The notes under the pieces were generated by a model. The model ran no database searches. It saw nothing but the letters and a program-made list of their open reading frames with translations, and was not told the DNA's origin. From the NCBI GenBank assembly GCA_934294885.1, contig CAKRAK010000012.1, forward strand, positions 1 through 64,000: a DNA stretch of 64,000 nt. The letters run 5' to 3'. The translations under genes and the position numbers were made by a program. Source of the stretch: an uncultured Lachnospiraceae bacterium (lineage in GTDB: Bacteria > Bacillota > Clostridia > Lachnospirales > Lachnospiraceae). Shown one piece after another: positions 50,109 to 58,280 of this stretch (positions are counted from its first letter, which is position 1; each line of letters begins with the position of its first letter).

Positions 50109-50804
50109 GTGGAAGAAGAAAATAAGAAAAAAGCTTCAAAGAAAACTTCATCAAAGACTTCGTCAAAGAAGGAAAAGGCCCCTGAGAATAAAGAACAAAA
50201 AACGGTAGAAGAAAAAGTGGAAGAGGTTGCCGTAGAGACAACGGAAGAAACCGTTGTTGAGACTCAGGAAAACAAGGAAGTTGAAGATGCTGAAAAGAAA
50301 CCTGTCAAAGGAAAAAAAGGAACCCGTCGCGGAGGCGGTAATAACAAAGCATTGGAGCTTGAGTTAGAAAAGCAGAAAAAACTTACGGAAGAAGCCAATG
50401 ACAAATATAAGAGACTTCTTGCAGAGTTTGAGAATGCCCGGACTCGTAATGAAAAAGAGTCAAAGAGAAATTATACAATTGGAGCAAAGGAAGTTTTGGA
50501 AAAATTGCTTCCGGTTGTGGATAATTTTGAAAGAGCATTGCAGATGATTCCGGAGGATGATAAGGAAAGAGCCTTTGAACAGGGTGTAGATAAGATTTAC
50601 AAGCAAATGATCGTTACCTTGGAAGAGATTGGTGTTACACCAATGAATGCCACCGGAACGGAATTTAATCCGGATCTTCATAATGCGGTTATGCATGTGG
50701 AAGACGAAGATGCCGGAGAGAATGTAGTTGTGGAAGAGCTTCAAAAAGGATATATGTATAAGGATGAGGTTCTTCGTTATAGTATGGTAAAGGTTGCTAA
50801 CTAA
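50109..50804 (+). CDS. grpE: Nucleotide exchange factor GrpE
   Basis: Co-chaperone that releases ADP from DnaK. The first 85 or so residues are a low-complexity Lys/Glu/Ser/Thr extension, longer than usual; the conserved part is the long coiled coil (LEKQKKLTEEANDKYKRLLAEFENARTRNEKE) and the beta domain (GTEFNPDLHNAVMHVED...GYMYKDEVLRYSMVKVA). The start is GTG with GAGGTGG upstream. It has 231 aa. Confidence 0.95.
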   Translation: MEEENKKKASKKTSSKTSSKKEKAPENKEQKTVEEKVEEVAVETTEETVVETQENKEVEDAEKKPVKGKKGTRRGGGNNKALELELEKQKKLTEEANDKYKRLLAEFENARTRNEKESKRNYTIGAKEVLEKLLPVVDNFERALQMIPEDDKERAFEQGVDKIYKQMIVTLEEIGVTPMNATGTEFNPDLHNAVMHVEDEDAGENVVVEELQKGYMYKDEVLRYSMVKVAN

Positions 50805-50855
50805 AAGCAATTTAGAATATGAATATTAAGAATATAAATCCAGGAGGAAAAGATT

Positions 50856-52706
50856 ATGGGAAAGATTATTGGTATTGATTTAGGTACAACAAATTCATGC
50901 GTAGCCGTTATGGAAGGTGGTAAGCCGGTTGTTATTAATAATGCAGAGGGCGCAAGAACAACACCATCTGTTGTAGCTTTTACTAAGACCGGTGAACGAG
51001 TTGTAGGTGAACCTGCAAAGCGTCAGGCTGTAACAAATGCAGATAAGACCATTTCATCTATTAAGAGACATATGGGTTCTGATTATAAAGTAACAATCGA
51101 TGATAAGCAGTTTTCACCACAGCAGATTTCGGCTATGGTACTTCAAAAATTAAAATCAGATGCAGAAAGCTACTTAGGTGAGTCTGTATCTGAAGCAGTT
51201 ATTACAGTTCCTGCCTACTTCTCAGATGCACAAAGACAGGCAACTAAGGATGCAGGACGTATTGCGGGTTTGGATGTTAAGCGTATTATCAACGAGCCTA
51301 CAGCAGCAGCACTTTCTTACGGACTTGATAATGAGAATGAGCAAAGGATTATGGTATACGATTTAGGTGGTGGTACATTCGATGTATCTATCATTGAAAT
51401 CGGTGACGGTGTTATCGAAGTATTGGCAACTGCCGGTGATAACAAGCTTGGTGGTGATGACTTCGATGCAGTTATTACAAATTACATGTTAGAAGAGTTT
51501 AAGAAGGCAGAGGGCATTGACTTATCTACAGATAAGATGGCTATGCAGAGATTAAAGGAAGCAGCAGAGAAGGCTAAGAAGGAATTATCTTCTTCAACAA
51601 CTACAAACATTAACCTTCCATTCATTACTGCAACAGCAGATGGACCAAAGCATTTTGATATGGATCTTTCAAGAGCCAAATTCGATGAGTTAACAGCTCA
51701 CTTAGTAGACCGTACAGCAACTCCTGTTCAGACAGCATTAAAGGATGCAGGAATGACAGCTTCAGAGCTTGATAAGGTATTGTTAGTTGGTGGTTCTACA
51801 CGTATTATTGCAGTTCAGGAAAAGGTTAAACAGTTAACTGGTAAAGAGCCGTTTAAGGGTATTAACCCGGATGAGTGTGTTGCAATCGGTGCATCTATCC
51901 AGGGTGGTAAGCTTGCAGGTGATGCCGGTGCCGGCGAAATCTTACTTCTTGATGTAACTCCACTTTCCCTTTCTATTGAGACAATGGGTGGTGTAGCTAC
52001 AAGATTGATTGAAAGAAATACAACAATTCCTACAAAGAAGAGTCAGATTTTCTCAACCGCTCAGGATAATCAGGATGCAGTTGATATTAACATCTGTCAG
52101 GGTGAAAGACAGTTCGCAAGAGATAACAAGTCATTAGGACGTTTCCGTTTGGATGGAATTGCTCCTGCAAGACGTGGTGTTCCTCAGATTGAAGTTACAT
52201 TTGATATTGATGCAAACGGTATCGTTAATGTATCTGCTAAGGATTTGGGAACAGGAAGAGAACAGCATATTACGATTACAGCCGGTTCTAACATGTCAGA
52301 TGCTGATATCGAGCAGGCTATTAAGGATGCTGCAGAGTACGAAGCTCAGGATAAGAAGCGTAAAGAGGCTGTAGAGGCAAGAAATGATGCCGATGCTATG
52401 GTATTCCAGACTGAGAAAGCATTACAGGATGTTGGTGATAAGTTATCAGGTGAGGATAAGACAAAGGTTGAGACAGACTTACAGGCACTTAAGAGCTTAG
52501 TTGAAAGCACAGATCCTGAAAATATGAGTGATTATGATGTTGAGCAGTTAAAGAATGCAAAAGAAACATTGATGACAAGCGCTCAGAACTTATTTGCTAA
52601 GTTATATGAGCAGAGTGCGCCGGGTGCAAATGCAGGTACAGGTACTGCAGGTCCTGCTGATTATTCGGAAGGTGATGTAGTAGACGGTGACTATACAGAA
52701 ATCTAA
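50856..52706 (+). CDS. dnaK: Molecular chaperone DnaK (Hsp70)
   Basis: ATP-driven chaperone. It shows the nucleotide-binding domain (IIGIDLGTTNSCVAVMEGG, VPAYFSDAQRQATKDAGRIAG, VYDLGGGTFDVSIIE, KVLLVGGSTRI), interdomain linker LLLDVTPLSLSIETMGG, substrate-binding domain and lid. The 24-residue deletion in the first lobe typical of Gram-positive DnaK is present. The length of 616 aa is normal. CCAGGAGG lies before the ATG. Confidence 0.98.
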   Translation: MGKIIGIDLGTTNSCVAVMEGGKPVVINNAEGARTTPSVVAFTKTGERVVGEPAKRQAVTNADKTISSIKRHMGSDYKVTIDDKQFSPQQISAMVLQKLKSDAESYLGESVSEAVITVPAYFSDAQRQATKDAGRIAGLDVKRIINEPTAAALSYGLDNENEQRIMVYDLGGGTFDVSIIEIGDGVIEVLATAGDNKLGGDDFDAVITNYMLEEFKKAEGIDLSTDKMAMQRLKEAAEKAKKELSSSTTTNINLPFITATADGPKHFDMDLSRAKFDELTAHLVDRTATPVQTALKDAGMTASELDKVLLVGGSTRIIAVQEKVKQLTGKEPFKGINPDECVAIGASIQGGKLAGDAGAGEILLLDVTPLSLSIETMGGVATRLIERNTTIPTKKSQIFSTAQDNQDAVDINICQGERQFARDNKSLGRFRLDGIAPARRGVPQIEVTFDIDANGIVNVSAKDLGTGREQHITITAGSNMSDADIEQAIKDAAEYEAQDKKRKEAVEARNDADAMVFQTEKALQDVGDKLSGEDKTKVETDLQALKSLVESTDPENMSDYDVEQLKNAKETLMTSAQNLFAKLYEQSAPGANAGTGTAGPADYSEGDVVDGDYTEI

Positions 52707-52727
52707 TCATAGAAACTTGTGGGTCAT

Positions 52728-52757
52728 TCCTACGGTTCCCTTTCGGGAATCGTAGGA
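52728..52757 (+). other. Stem-loop between dnaK and dnaJ
   Basis: A 13-bp stem (TCCTACGGTTCCC with GGGAATCGTAGGA, one G-U pair) closes on TTTC. No T-run follows, so it is not a terminator. Its place suggests differential mRNA stability, giving more DnaK than DnaJ. Confidence 0.65.
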
Positions 52758-52781
52758 TAATTGTAGATAAAGGTGAAAAAG

Positions 52782-53945
52782 ATGGCGGAAACAAAAAGAG
52801 ATTATTATGAGGTCCTTGGAGTAGCAAAAAATGCTACAGACGCTGAACTGAAAAAAGCATACCGTCAGGTTGCAAAAAAATATCATCCGGACGTAAATCC
52901 GGGGAATAAAGAAGCTGAGCAGAAATTTAAGGAAGCTTCAGAGGCCTATAAGGTATTAAGTGATCCGGAAACCCGTGCAAAATATGATCAGTATGGTCAT
53001 GCTGCCTTTGATCCGAACGGAGGAATGGGCGGTCAGGGCTTTGGTTTTGATTTCAGTGACATGGGAGATATCTTTGGAGATATTTTTGGAGATATGTTTG
53101 GTGGAACCAGATCACGTCAGACTAATGGCCCTATGAAGGGAGCTAATATCAAGACCAGTGTTCGAGTTTCTTTTAATGAGGCGGTATTTGGTTCTCAAAA
53201 AGAGTTGGAATTGCCATTAAAGGATGAATGTGTTGTATGTCATGGTACCGGTGCACAACCGGGTCATACACCGGAAACCTGTACGAAATGTAATGGTAAG
53301 GGACAGGTGGCATATACACAGCAGTCCCTGTTTGGTGTAGTACGTAACGTTCAGACCTGTCCGGATTGTAGTGGTACCGGTAAGGTAATTAAATACAAGT
53401 GTAACCAGTGCTCCGGTACCGGTTATGTAAAGAGTAAGAAAAAGATTCAGGTTGTAATTCCTGCAGGTATTGATAACGGTCAGAGTATTCGTATTCGTGA
53501 AAAGGGTGAGCCGGGTATCAATGGAGGAGCAAGAGGTGATTTACTGGTAACCGTATTAGTAGATCGTCATCCAACCTTCCAGCGTCAGGAATACGATTTG
53601 TTCTCCACAGAACCGATTACCTTTACTCAGGCAGCTCTTGGCGGCACGATTTCTATCAGTACCATTGATGGTCCTATGGATTATGAGATTAAGCCGGGAA
53701 CCCAGACTGATACAAAGATTAAATTAAAAGGTAAGGGTGTTCCTACATTACGTAATAAGAATGTGCGTGGTGACCATTATGTAACACTGGTTGTTCAGGT
53801 ACCTGATAAGCTGACAGAGGAGCAGAAGACAATTCTTAACAGCTTTGATGAGGCAACAGGTTCTACTGCAAGACGTTCAACGGATTCTTCCGGTGATTTC
53901 AGTTTCAGTGGGCATAAGAAAAAAGGATTTGGAAAGAAAAAATAA
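52782..53945 (+). CDS. dnaJ: Chaperone protein DnaJ (type I Hsp40)
   Basis: DnaK co-chaperone. J domain with HPD (AKKYHPDVNPGNKEAE), a Gly/Phe-rich linker (GGMGGQGFGFDFSDMGDIFGD), four CxxCxGxG zinc repeats (CVVCHGTG, CTKCNGKG, CPDCSGTG, CNQCSGTG), and the C-terminal substrate domain. Start ATG 52782 (387 aa) has AAAGGTG upstream; the GTG at 52773 overlaps that site. All type I elements are intact. Confidence 0.97.
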   Translation: MAETKRDYYEVLGVAKNATDAELKKAYRQVAKKYHPDVNPGNKEAEQKFKEASEAYKVLSDPETRAKYDQYGHAAFDPNGGMGGQGFGFDFSDMGDIFGDIFGDMFGGTRSRQTNGPMKGANIKTSVRVSFNEAVFGSQKELELPLKDECVVCHGTGAQPGHTPETCTKCNGKGQVAYTQQSLFGVVRNVQTCPDCSGTGKVIKYKCNQCSGTGYVKSKKKIQVVIPAGIDNGQSIRIREKGEPGINGGARGDLLVTVLVDRHPTFQRQEYDLFSTEPITFTQAALGGTISISTIDGPMDYEIKPGTQTDTKIKLKGKGVPTLRNKNVRGDHYVTLVVQVPDKLTEEQKTILNSFDEATGSTARRSTDSSGDFSFSGHKKKGFGKKK

Positions 53946-53958
53946 ATATGAAAGTAAG

Positions 53959-54006
53959 AAGCATATCATCATGACGATTCATTCGCCTGGTGATATGCTT
54001 TTTTTT
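53959..54006 (+). terminator. Terminator after dnaJ
   Basis: AAGCATATCA (53959-53968) pairs with TGATATGCTT (53991-54000), followed by eight T residues. Confidence 0.85.
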
Positions 54007-54032
54007 ATGCAAAGTTTCTCATAGCTGTGCTC

Positions 54033-54061
54033 TTGGAAATGGATTGAAAACATGCTATAAT
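54033..54061 (+). promoter_or_regulatory. prmA promoter
   Basis: TTGGAA (54033-54038), 17 bp, extended -10 TGCTATAAT (TATAAT 54056-54061). As the surface-polymer genes follow prmA closely, this may be their promoter too. Confidence 0.75.
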
Positions 54062-54098
54062 AACATATTAATGTCAAGAGGTAAGATAGGAGAAGCAT

Positions 54099-55061
54099 AT
54101 GAAGTGGACAAAGGTAACCATTGAAACAACTACCGAAGCAACAGATATGTTAAGCTACGTGTTAGGGGAATATGGCGTTGAGGGAATAGAGATAGAGGAT
54201 AAGATACCTTTATCGGAAGCAGATAAAAAGGCAATGTTTATTGATATCCTGCCGGAGCTTCCGGAGGATGACGGAGTAGCAGAGATATCCTGCTACATAG
54301 AAGAGGATAAGATGCCGGTAAAGGAGTTATGCCAATATATCGGAGAACAGTTAAAAGAGATGTCTGCTTATATGAATGTAGGAACGGGAAAGTTATCAAT
54401 CGGGGAGACGGAAGATAAGGACTGGATCAATAACTGGAAAGAATTTTTTCATCCCTTTCGTTTGGAGGATAATATCGTAATCCAACCGACCTGGACGGAA
54501 GCTATGGATACAAACGAAGATGATATCATCATTCAGATTGATCCGGGAACGGCATTCGGAACCGGTTCTCATGAGACAACAAAGCTTTGTATCCACGGAC
54601 TAAAGGAATATATCAAACCGGATGGTACAACAGATGTGTTAGATGCCGGCTGCGGAAGCGGAATCTTATCTATTATTGCCATGAAGCTTGGTGCCCGAAA
54701 GGTATACGGTATTGATATCGATGAACTGGCAGTTCAGGCAAGCGAAGAAAATCTTCTGTTAAACGGTATCCCGAAAGAAAGCTTTACTATTGTAAAGGGA
54801 GACGTAATCGGAGATTCCGAATTTGCAAAGCAGGTTGCATCCATTGGTCAGTATGATATTGTGGTAGCGAATATTCTGGCAGATGTAATCATTCCGCTGT
54901 CCGGTGTTATCCGTCCGTTTATGAAAGAAAATGGTGTGTTTATTACCTCCGGTATCATTGACACCAAGGAAGAAGCAGTAAAGGATGCCCTTGCTCAAAA
55001 TGGTTTTGAGATTGTAGATGTGCTGCATATGGGAGAGTGGGTATCTGTTGTGGCAAGGTAA
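54099..55061 (+). CDS. prmA: Ribosomal protein L11 methyltransferase
   Basis: SAM-dependent methyltransferase for ribosomal protein L11. An N-terminal substrate-recognition domain is followed by IDPGTAFGTGSHETTKLC, the SAM loop VLDAGCGSGILSIIAMKLGA, acidic YGIDID, and VANILADVIIPL. The length of 320 aa is typical. It often follows dnaJ in Firmicutes. Only 20 nt separate it from the next gene, so read-through into the surface locus is likely. Confidence 0.95.
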   Translation: MKWTKVTIETTTEATDMLSYVLGEYGVEGIEIEDKIPLSEADKKAMFIDILPELPEDDGVAEISCYIEEDKMPVKELCQYIGEQLKEMSAYMNVGTGKLSIGETEDKDWINNWKEFFHPFRLEDNIVIQPTWTEAMDTNEDDIIIQIDPGTAFGTGSHETTKLCIHGLKEYIKPDGTTDVLDAGCGSGILSIIAMKLGARKVYGIDIDELAVQASEENLLLNGIPKESFTIVKGDVIGDSEFAKQVASIGQYDIVVANILADVIIPLSGVIRPFMKENGVFITSGIIDTKEEAVKDALAQNGFEIVDVLHMGEWVSVVAR

Positions 55062-55081
55062 GGATAGGAGCTGATTAGGAT

Positions 55082-56038
55082 ATGAAACTCATTACATTTG
55101 AGGATATTATTAATTTAAATATAGAGCCGGAAATCTGTTTTGAATGGGTCAGTGATATGATCGAAAATAAAAAAGATACACAACTTCCCCCTAAAATCAG
55201 TATTCATCCTGCCGATGGTGTGTTTTGCAATTATATGCCCTGTATAATTCCTTATGGTAAAGACAGAAGTGCAGGTGGTGTTAAAATTGTAAACAGGTAT
55301 CCTGACAGAACTCCGAGTCTGGATAGTAAGCTGCTATTGTTGGATATGAAGAGCGGAGACTACCTGTGTCTGATGGATGCTAACTGGATAACTGCAATGA
55401 GAACCGGGGCAGTAGCGGTACATTCCATGAAATATTTAGCTAAAAAGAACTTTAGTAAAATTTCAATACTTGGTCTTGGAAATACAGCGAGAGCCGCAAT
55501 TCTTATCTTGGCATCAGTTTATCCCGATCGGGAATTCGAGATTAGATTATTAAAATACAAGGGGCAGGAGGATTCTTTTGTGGAACGGTTTAAAGCCTAT
55601 AAGAATCTGCATTTTACATATGAGGATGAGGTGGAACCTTTGGTGCGTGGTGCGGAGGTTGTTCTTTCCTGTATTACTTATTCGGAAGCAGATTTGTGTC
55701 CGGATGAATGTTTTGATGAAGGGGTGCTGGTTATACCGGTTCATACAAGGGGTTTTACAAATTGCGATTTGTTTTTTGATAAGGTGTTTGCGGATGATTA
55801 TGGCCATGTTTGTCATTTTAAAAATTTTTCGAAGTTTCATGCTTTTGCAGAGATGTGCGACGTTGTGAATCATGTTACAGAGGGACGTGAGAATGATAAA
55901 GAACGGATACTTGCATATAATATCGGTTTGGCGATTCATGATGTTAATTATGGAATGCATATTTATGATATGATAAAAGATGAAAAGCAATATTTTGATT
56001 TTGACATGTTGGAGCCGGATACTAAATTTTGGGTGTGA
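55082..56038 (+). CDS. Ornithine cyclodeaminase/mu-crystallin family protein
   Basis: NAD(P)-binding protein of the OCD superfamily, whose members include ornithine cyclodeaminase, ketimine reductases and amino-acid dehydrogenases such as SbnB. It shows GGVKIVNRYPDRTPSL (substrate Lys and phosphate region), DANWITAMRTGAVAVHSMKYLA and the Rossmann loop ILGLGNTARAAILILA. It has 318 aa. The sequence is divergent and the reaction cannot be told. As it precedes a nucleotidyltransferase/PLP fusion, I infer that it helps make an amino-alcohol or amino-acid precursor for a surface polymer. Confidence 0.8.
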   Translation: MKLITFEDIINLNIEPEICFEWVSDMIENKKDTQLPPKISIHPADGVFCNYMPCIIPYGKDRSAGGVKIVNRYPDRTPSLDSKLLLLDMKSGDYLCLMDANWITAMRTGAVAVHSMKYLAKKNFSKISILGLGNTARAAILILASVYPDREFEIRLLKYKGQEDSFVERFKAYKNLHFTYEDEVEPLVRGAEVVLSCITYSEADLCPDECFDEGVLVIPVHTRGFTNCDLFFDKVFADDYGHVCHFKNFSKFHAFAEMCDVVNHVTEGRENDKERILAYNIGLAIHDVNYGMHIYDMIKDEKQYFDFDMLEPDTKFWV

Positions 56039-56072
56039 AAATTAGAAAGATAACTGTTATGGGAGGTTTTGT

Positions 56073-57917
56073 ATGCAGGCTGTGATTCTTGCTGCCGGAA
56101 TGGGGAAGCGTTTAAAGGATTTAACGAAGGATAATACAAAGTGTATGATAAAGGTAAATGGAGTGACCTTGATTGAACGGATGCTTTGTCAATTGGAGAA
56201 GAAAAAATTGTCGCGTATTATTATTGTTGTCGGTTATAAAGGTCAGCAATTGATTGAATATATCAGCACATTAAAGATTCAAACTCCTATTGAATATATA
56301 AGTAATCCCATTTATGACCGCACGAATAACATTTATTCTTTGGCACTGGCAAAGGAGTGGCTGTGCAAAGAGGATACTTTGTTATTTGAATCTGATCTGA
56401 TATTTGAAGATACAGTGATTGATGAATTACTGAATGATTCCCGTGATACTCTGGCCCTTGTTGATAAGTATGAATCATGGATGGACGGAACCTGTGTGAA
56501 AATCAATGAATATGATGAAATTAAAGAGTTTGTGCCTAAAAATAAATTTCAATTTGATGAGATTAAGGATTATTACAAAACAGTTAATATATATAAGTTT
56601 AGCAAACATTTTTCCGAAACCCATTACGTTCCTTTTCTGGAGGCCTATCAGAAGGCGTTGGGAGAAAATGAATATTATGAACAGGTACTTAGAGTGATTA
56701 CAATGCTTGATGAACCGGAAATAAGAGCAAAGAGACTAAACGGTGAATTATGGTATGAAATAGATGATATTCAGGATTTGGATATTGCAGCTTCGATGTT
56801 TGTTTCTAATGAAGATGAGAGGGTAGATTTGGTTTCCGGTCGCTATGGAGGCTATTGGAGATATCCTAATTTGCTGGATTTCTGCTATTTGGTTAATCCG
56901 TTTTTTCCTCCACAGCGTTTATTGGACGAAATGAAATCAAATTTCGATAAATTAATTACACAATATCCATCCGGAATGAAGGTAAATTCTTTATTGGCTT
57001 CAAAGAATTTTAACGTAGCACAGGAGAATATTGTTATTGGTAACGGTGCTGCAGAATTGATTAAATCGTATATGAGTGATTTGAGGGGTTTGATAGGTGT
57101 TGTCAGACCTACTTTTGAGGAATATGCACACAGATATCCATCAGAAAAAACAGTAGTGTATTATCCGGATAATGATGAATTTCGGTATACTGTTGATGAT
57201 TTGATAAGCTATTTTGGAGAGAAAAAAATTCGGAATTTGATTTTAATTAATCCGGATAATCCTTCCGGTAATTATATTCGACATAAGGATTTACTCAGGT
57301 TAATTGAATGGACAGGGGATAACAATATTCAGTTATTAATTGATGAATCCTTTGTGGATTTTTCTGATGAAGTAAATGCCAGCGTAATACAACAGCCATT
57401 GTTAGATAATAATAAGCATTTATATGTAATGAAAAGTATATCTAAGTCTTATGGTGTACCGGGGATTCGCATTGGTGTATTAGCGTCTGGGAATATTGAA
57501 GTAATAGAAAAAATAAAAAAAGATGTTGCAATTTGGAATCTTAATTCTTTTGCGGAATTTTATATGCAGATTGCAGAAAAGTACAGGTCAGAATATGAAG
57601 ATTCACTTGTGTTATTTAGGAAAGAAAGAAGTCGTTTCGTTGAAAAATTATCCAATGTGCATGGTCTTCGTCTGATCCCTACGCAAGCCAATTACGTGAT
57701 GGCTGAAATATTGACAGATGTTTCAGCGAAAGAATTGAATGCCCGGTTGTTAAAGAAATATAATATATTAATAAAAAATCTGGTTCCGAAATTAAAAAAA
57801 GATGGAAAGCAGTATGTAAGGTTAGCAATCAGATCTGAGGAAGAAAACAATCGGTTGATAGAAGCACTTAGTAGGGAGTTGGATGAAGGACTCATAGAAA
57901 AACAGATAATAATATGA
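56073..57917 (+). CDS. Nucleotidyltransferase fused to HisC/CobD-like PLP enzyme
   Basis: Residues 1-245 are a sugar/choline-phosphate nucleotidyltransferase: AVILAAGMGKRLKDLTKDNTKCMIKVNG, LLFESDLIFED, and EIDDIQDLDIA at the end. Residues 265-614 are a fold-type I PLP enzyme: NGAAELIKSYM, INPDNPSGNYI, LIDESFVDF, the cofactor Lys K458 in SISKSYGVPGIRIG, and VRLAIRSEEENNRLI. LicC-type domains make CDP-choline-like donors. HisC/CobD relatives either transaminate or decarboxylate phospho-amino acids (CobD makes aminopropanol phosphate). I infer that one protein makes an amino-alcohol phosphate and activates it with a nucleotide; the substrate is unproven. GGGAGG precedes the ATG. Confidence 0.85.
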   Translation: MQAVILAAGMGKRLKDLTKDNTKCMIKVNGVTLIERMLCQLEKKKLSRIIIVVGYKGQQLIEYISTLKIQTPIEYISNPIYDRTNNIYSLALAKEWLCKEDTLLFESDLIFEDTVIDELLNDSRDTLALVDKYESWMDGTCVKINEYDEIKEFVPKNKFQFDEIKDYYKTVNIYKFSKHFSETHYVPFLEAYQKALGENEYYEQVLRVITMLDEPEIRAKRLNGELWYEIDDIQDLDIAASMFVSNEDERVDLVSGRYGGYWRYPNLLDFCYLVNPFFPPQRLLDEMKSNFDKLITQYPSGMKVNSLLASKNFNVAQENIVIGNGAAELIKSYMSDLRGLIGVVRPTFEEYAHRYPSEKTVVYYPDNDEFRYTVDDLISYFGEKKIRNLILINPDNPSGNYIRHKDLLRLIEWTGDNNIQLLIDESFVDFSDEVNASVIQQPLLDNNKHLYVMKSISKSYGVPGIRIGVLASGNIEVIEKIKKDVAIWNLNSFAEFYMQIAEKYRSEYEDSLVLFRKERSRFVEKLSNVHGLRLIPTQANYVMAEILTDVSAKELNARLLKKYNILIKNLVPKLKKDGKQYVRLAIRSEEENNRLIEALSRELDEGLIEKQIII

Positions 57918-57971
57918 TATAATATACCCTGTTGTGTCAAAGAAGACAAGATAAAAGGAAAGGCTGAGATT

Positions 57972-58265
57972 ATGAAAAAGACAGTATATAAAATTGGAAA
58001 GTTTCTTTATTTTTTTTCGTTGGTAAATATATTATATACAAAGGTTGTATATGCATATATTGATCCGTCCACGGTAACTTATCTGGTTCAGGCAATTGCA
58101 GGAATCCTGATTGCAATTGGTGCAGCTTTTACAGTTTACAGACATAAGATCATAGCATTTTTTAAGGGTAAGAAAAACCCGGAGGAAAAATCTTTTCAAA
58201 GTACAAAGCAGAAGGAACTTGCGGATGAAGATGGTGTTGTAGATATAAAAATTGATGAAGAATAA
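57972..58265 (+). CDS. Small YIDPST-motif membrane protein
   Basis: A 97-aa protein with an N-terminal signal-like helix (about 10-28), the motif AYIDPSTVTYLVQAIAG, a second helix (about 38-55), a basic patch and an acidic tail ending DIKIDEE. It resembles small proteins with a YIDPGTGS-Q motif that I recall near polymer and phosphotransferase genes; their function is unknown. AAAGGAAAGG precedes the ATG. It lies 16 nt before the YidC-fusion gene. Confidence 0.7.
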   Translation: MKKTVYKIGKFLYFFSLVNILYTKVVYAYIDPSTVTYLVQAIAGILIAIGAAFTVYRHKIIAFFKGKKNPEEKSFQSTKQKELADEDGVVDIKIDEE

Positions 58266-58280
58266 TGGTGTGAAAGAATA

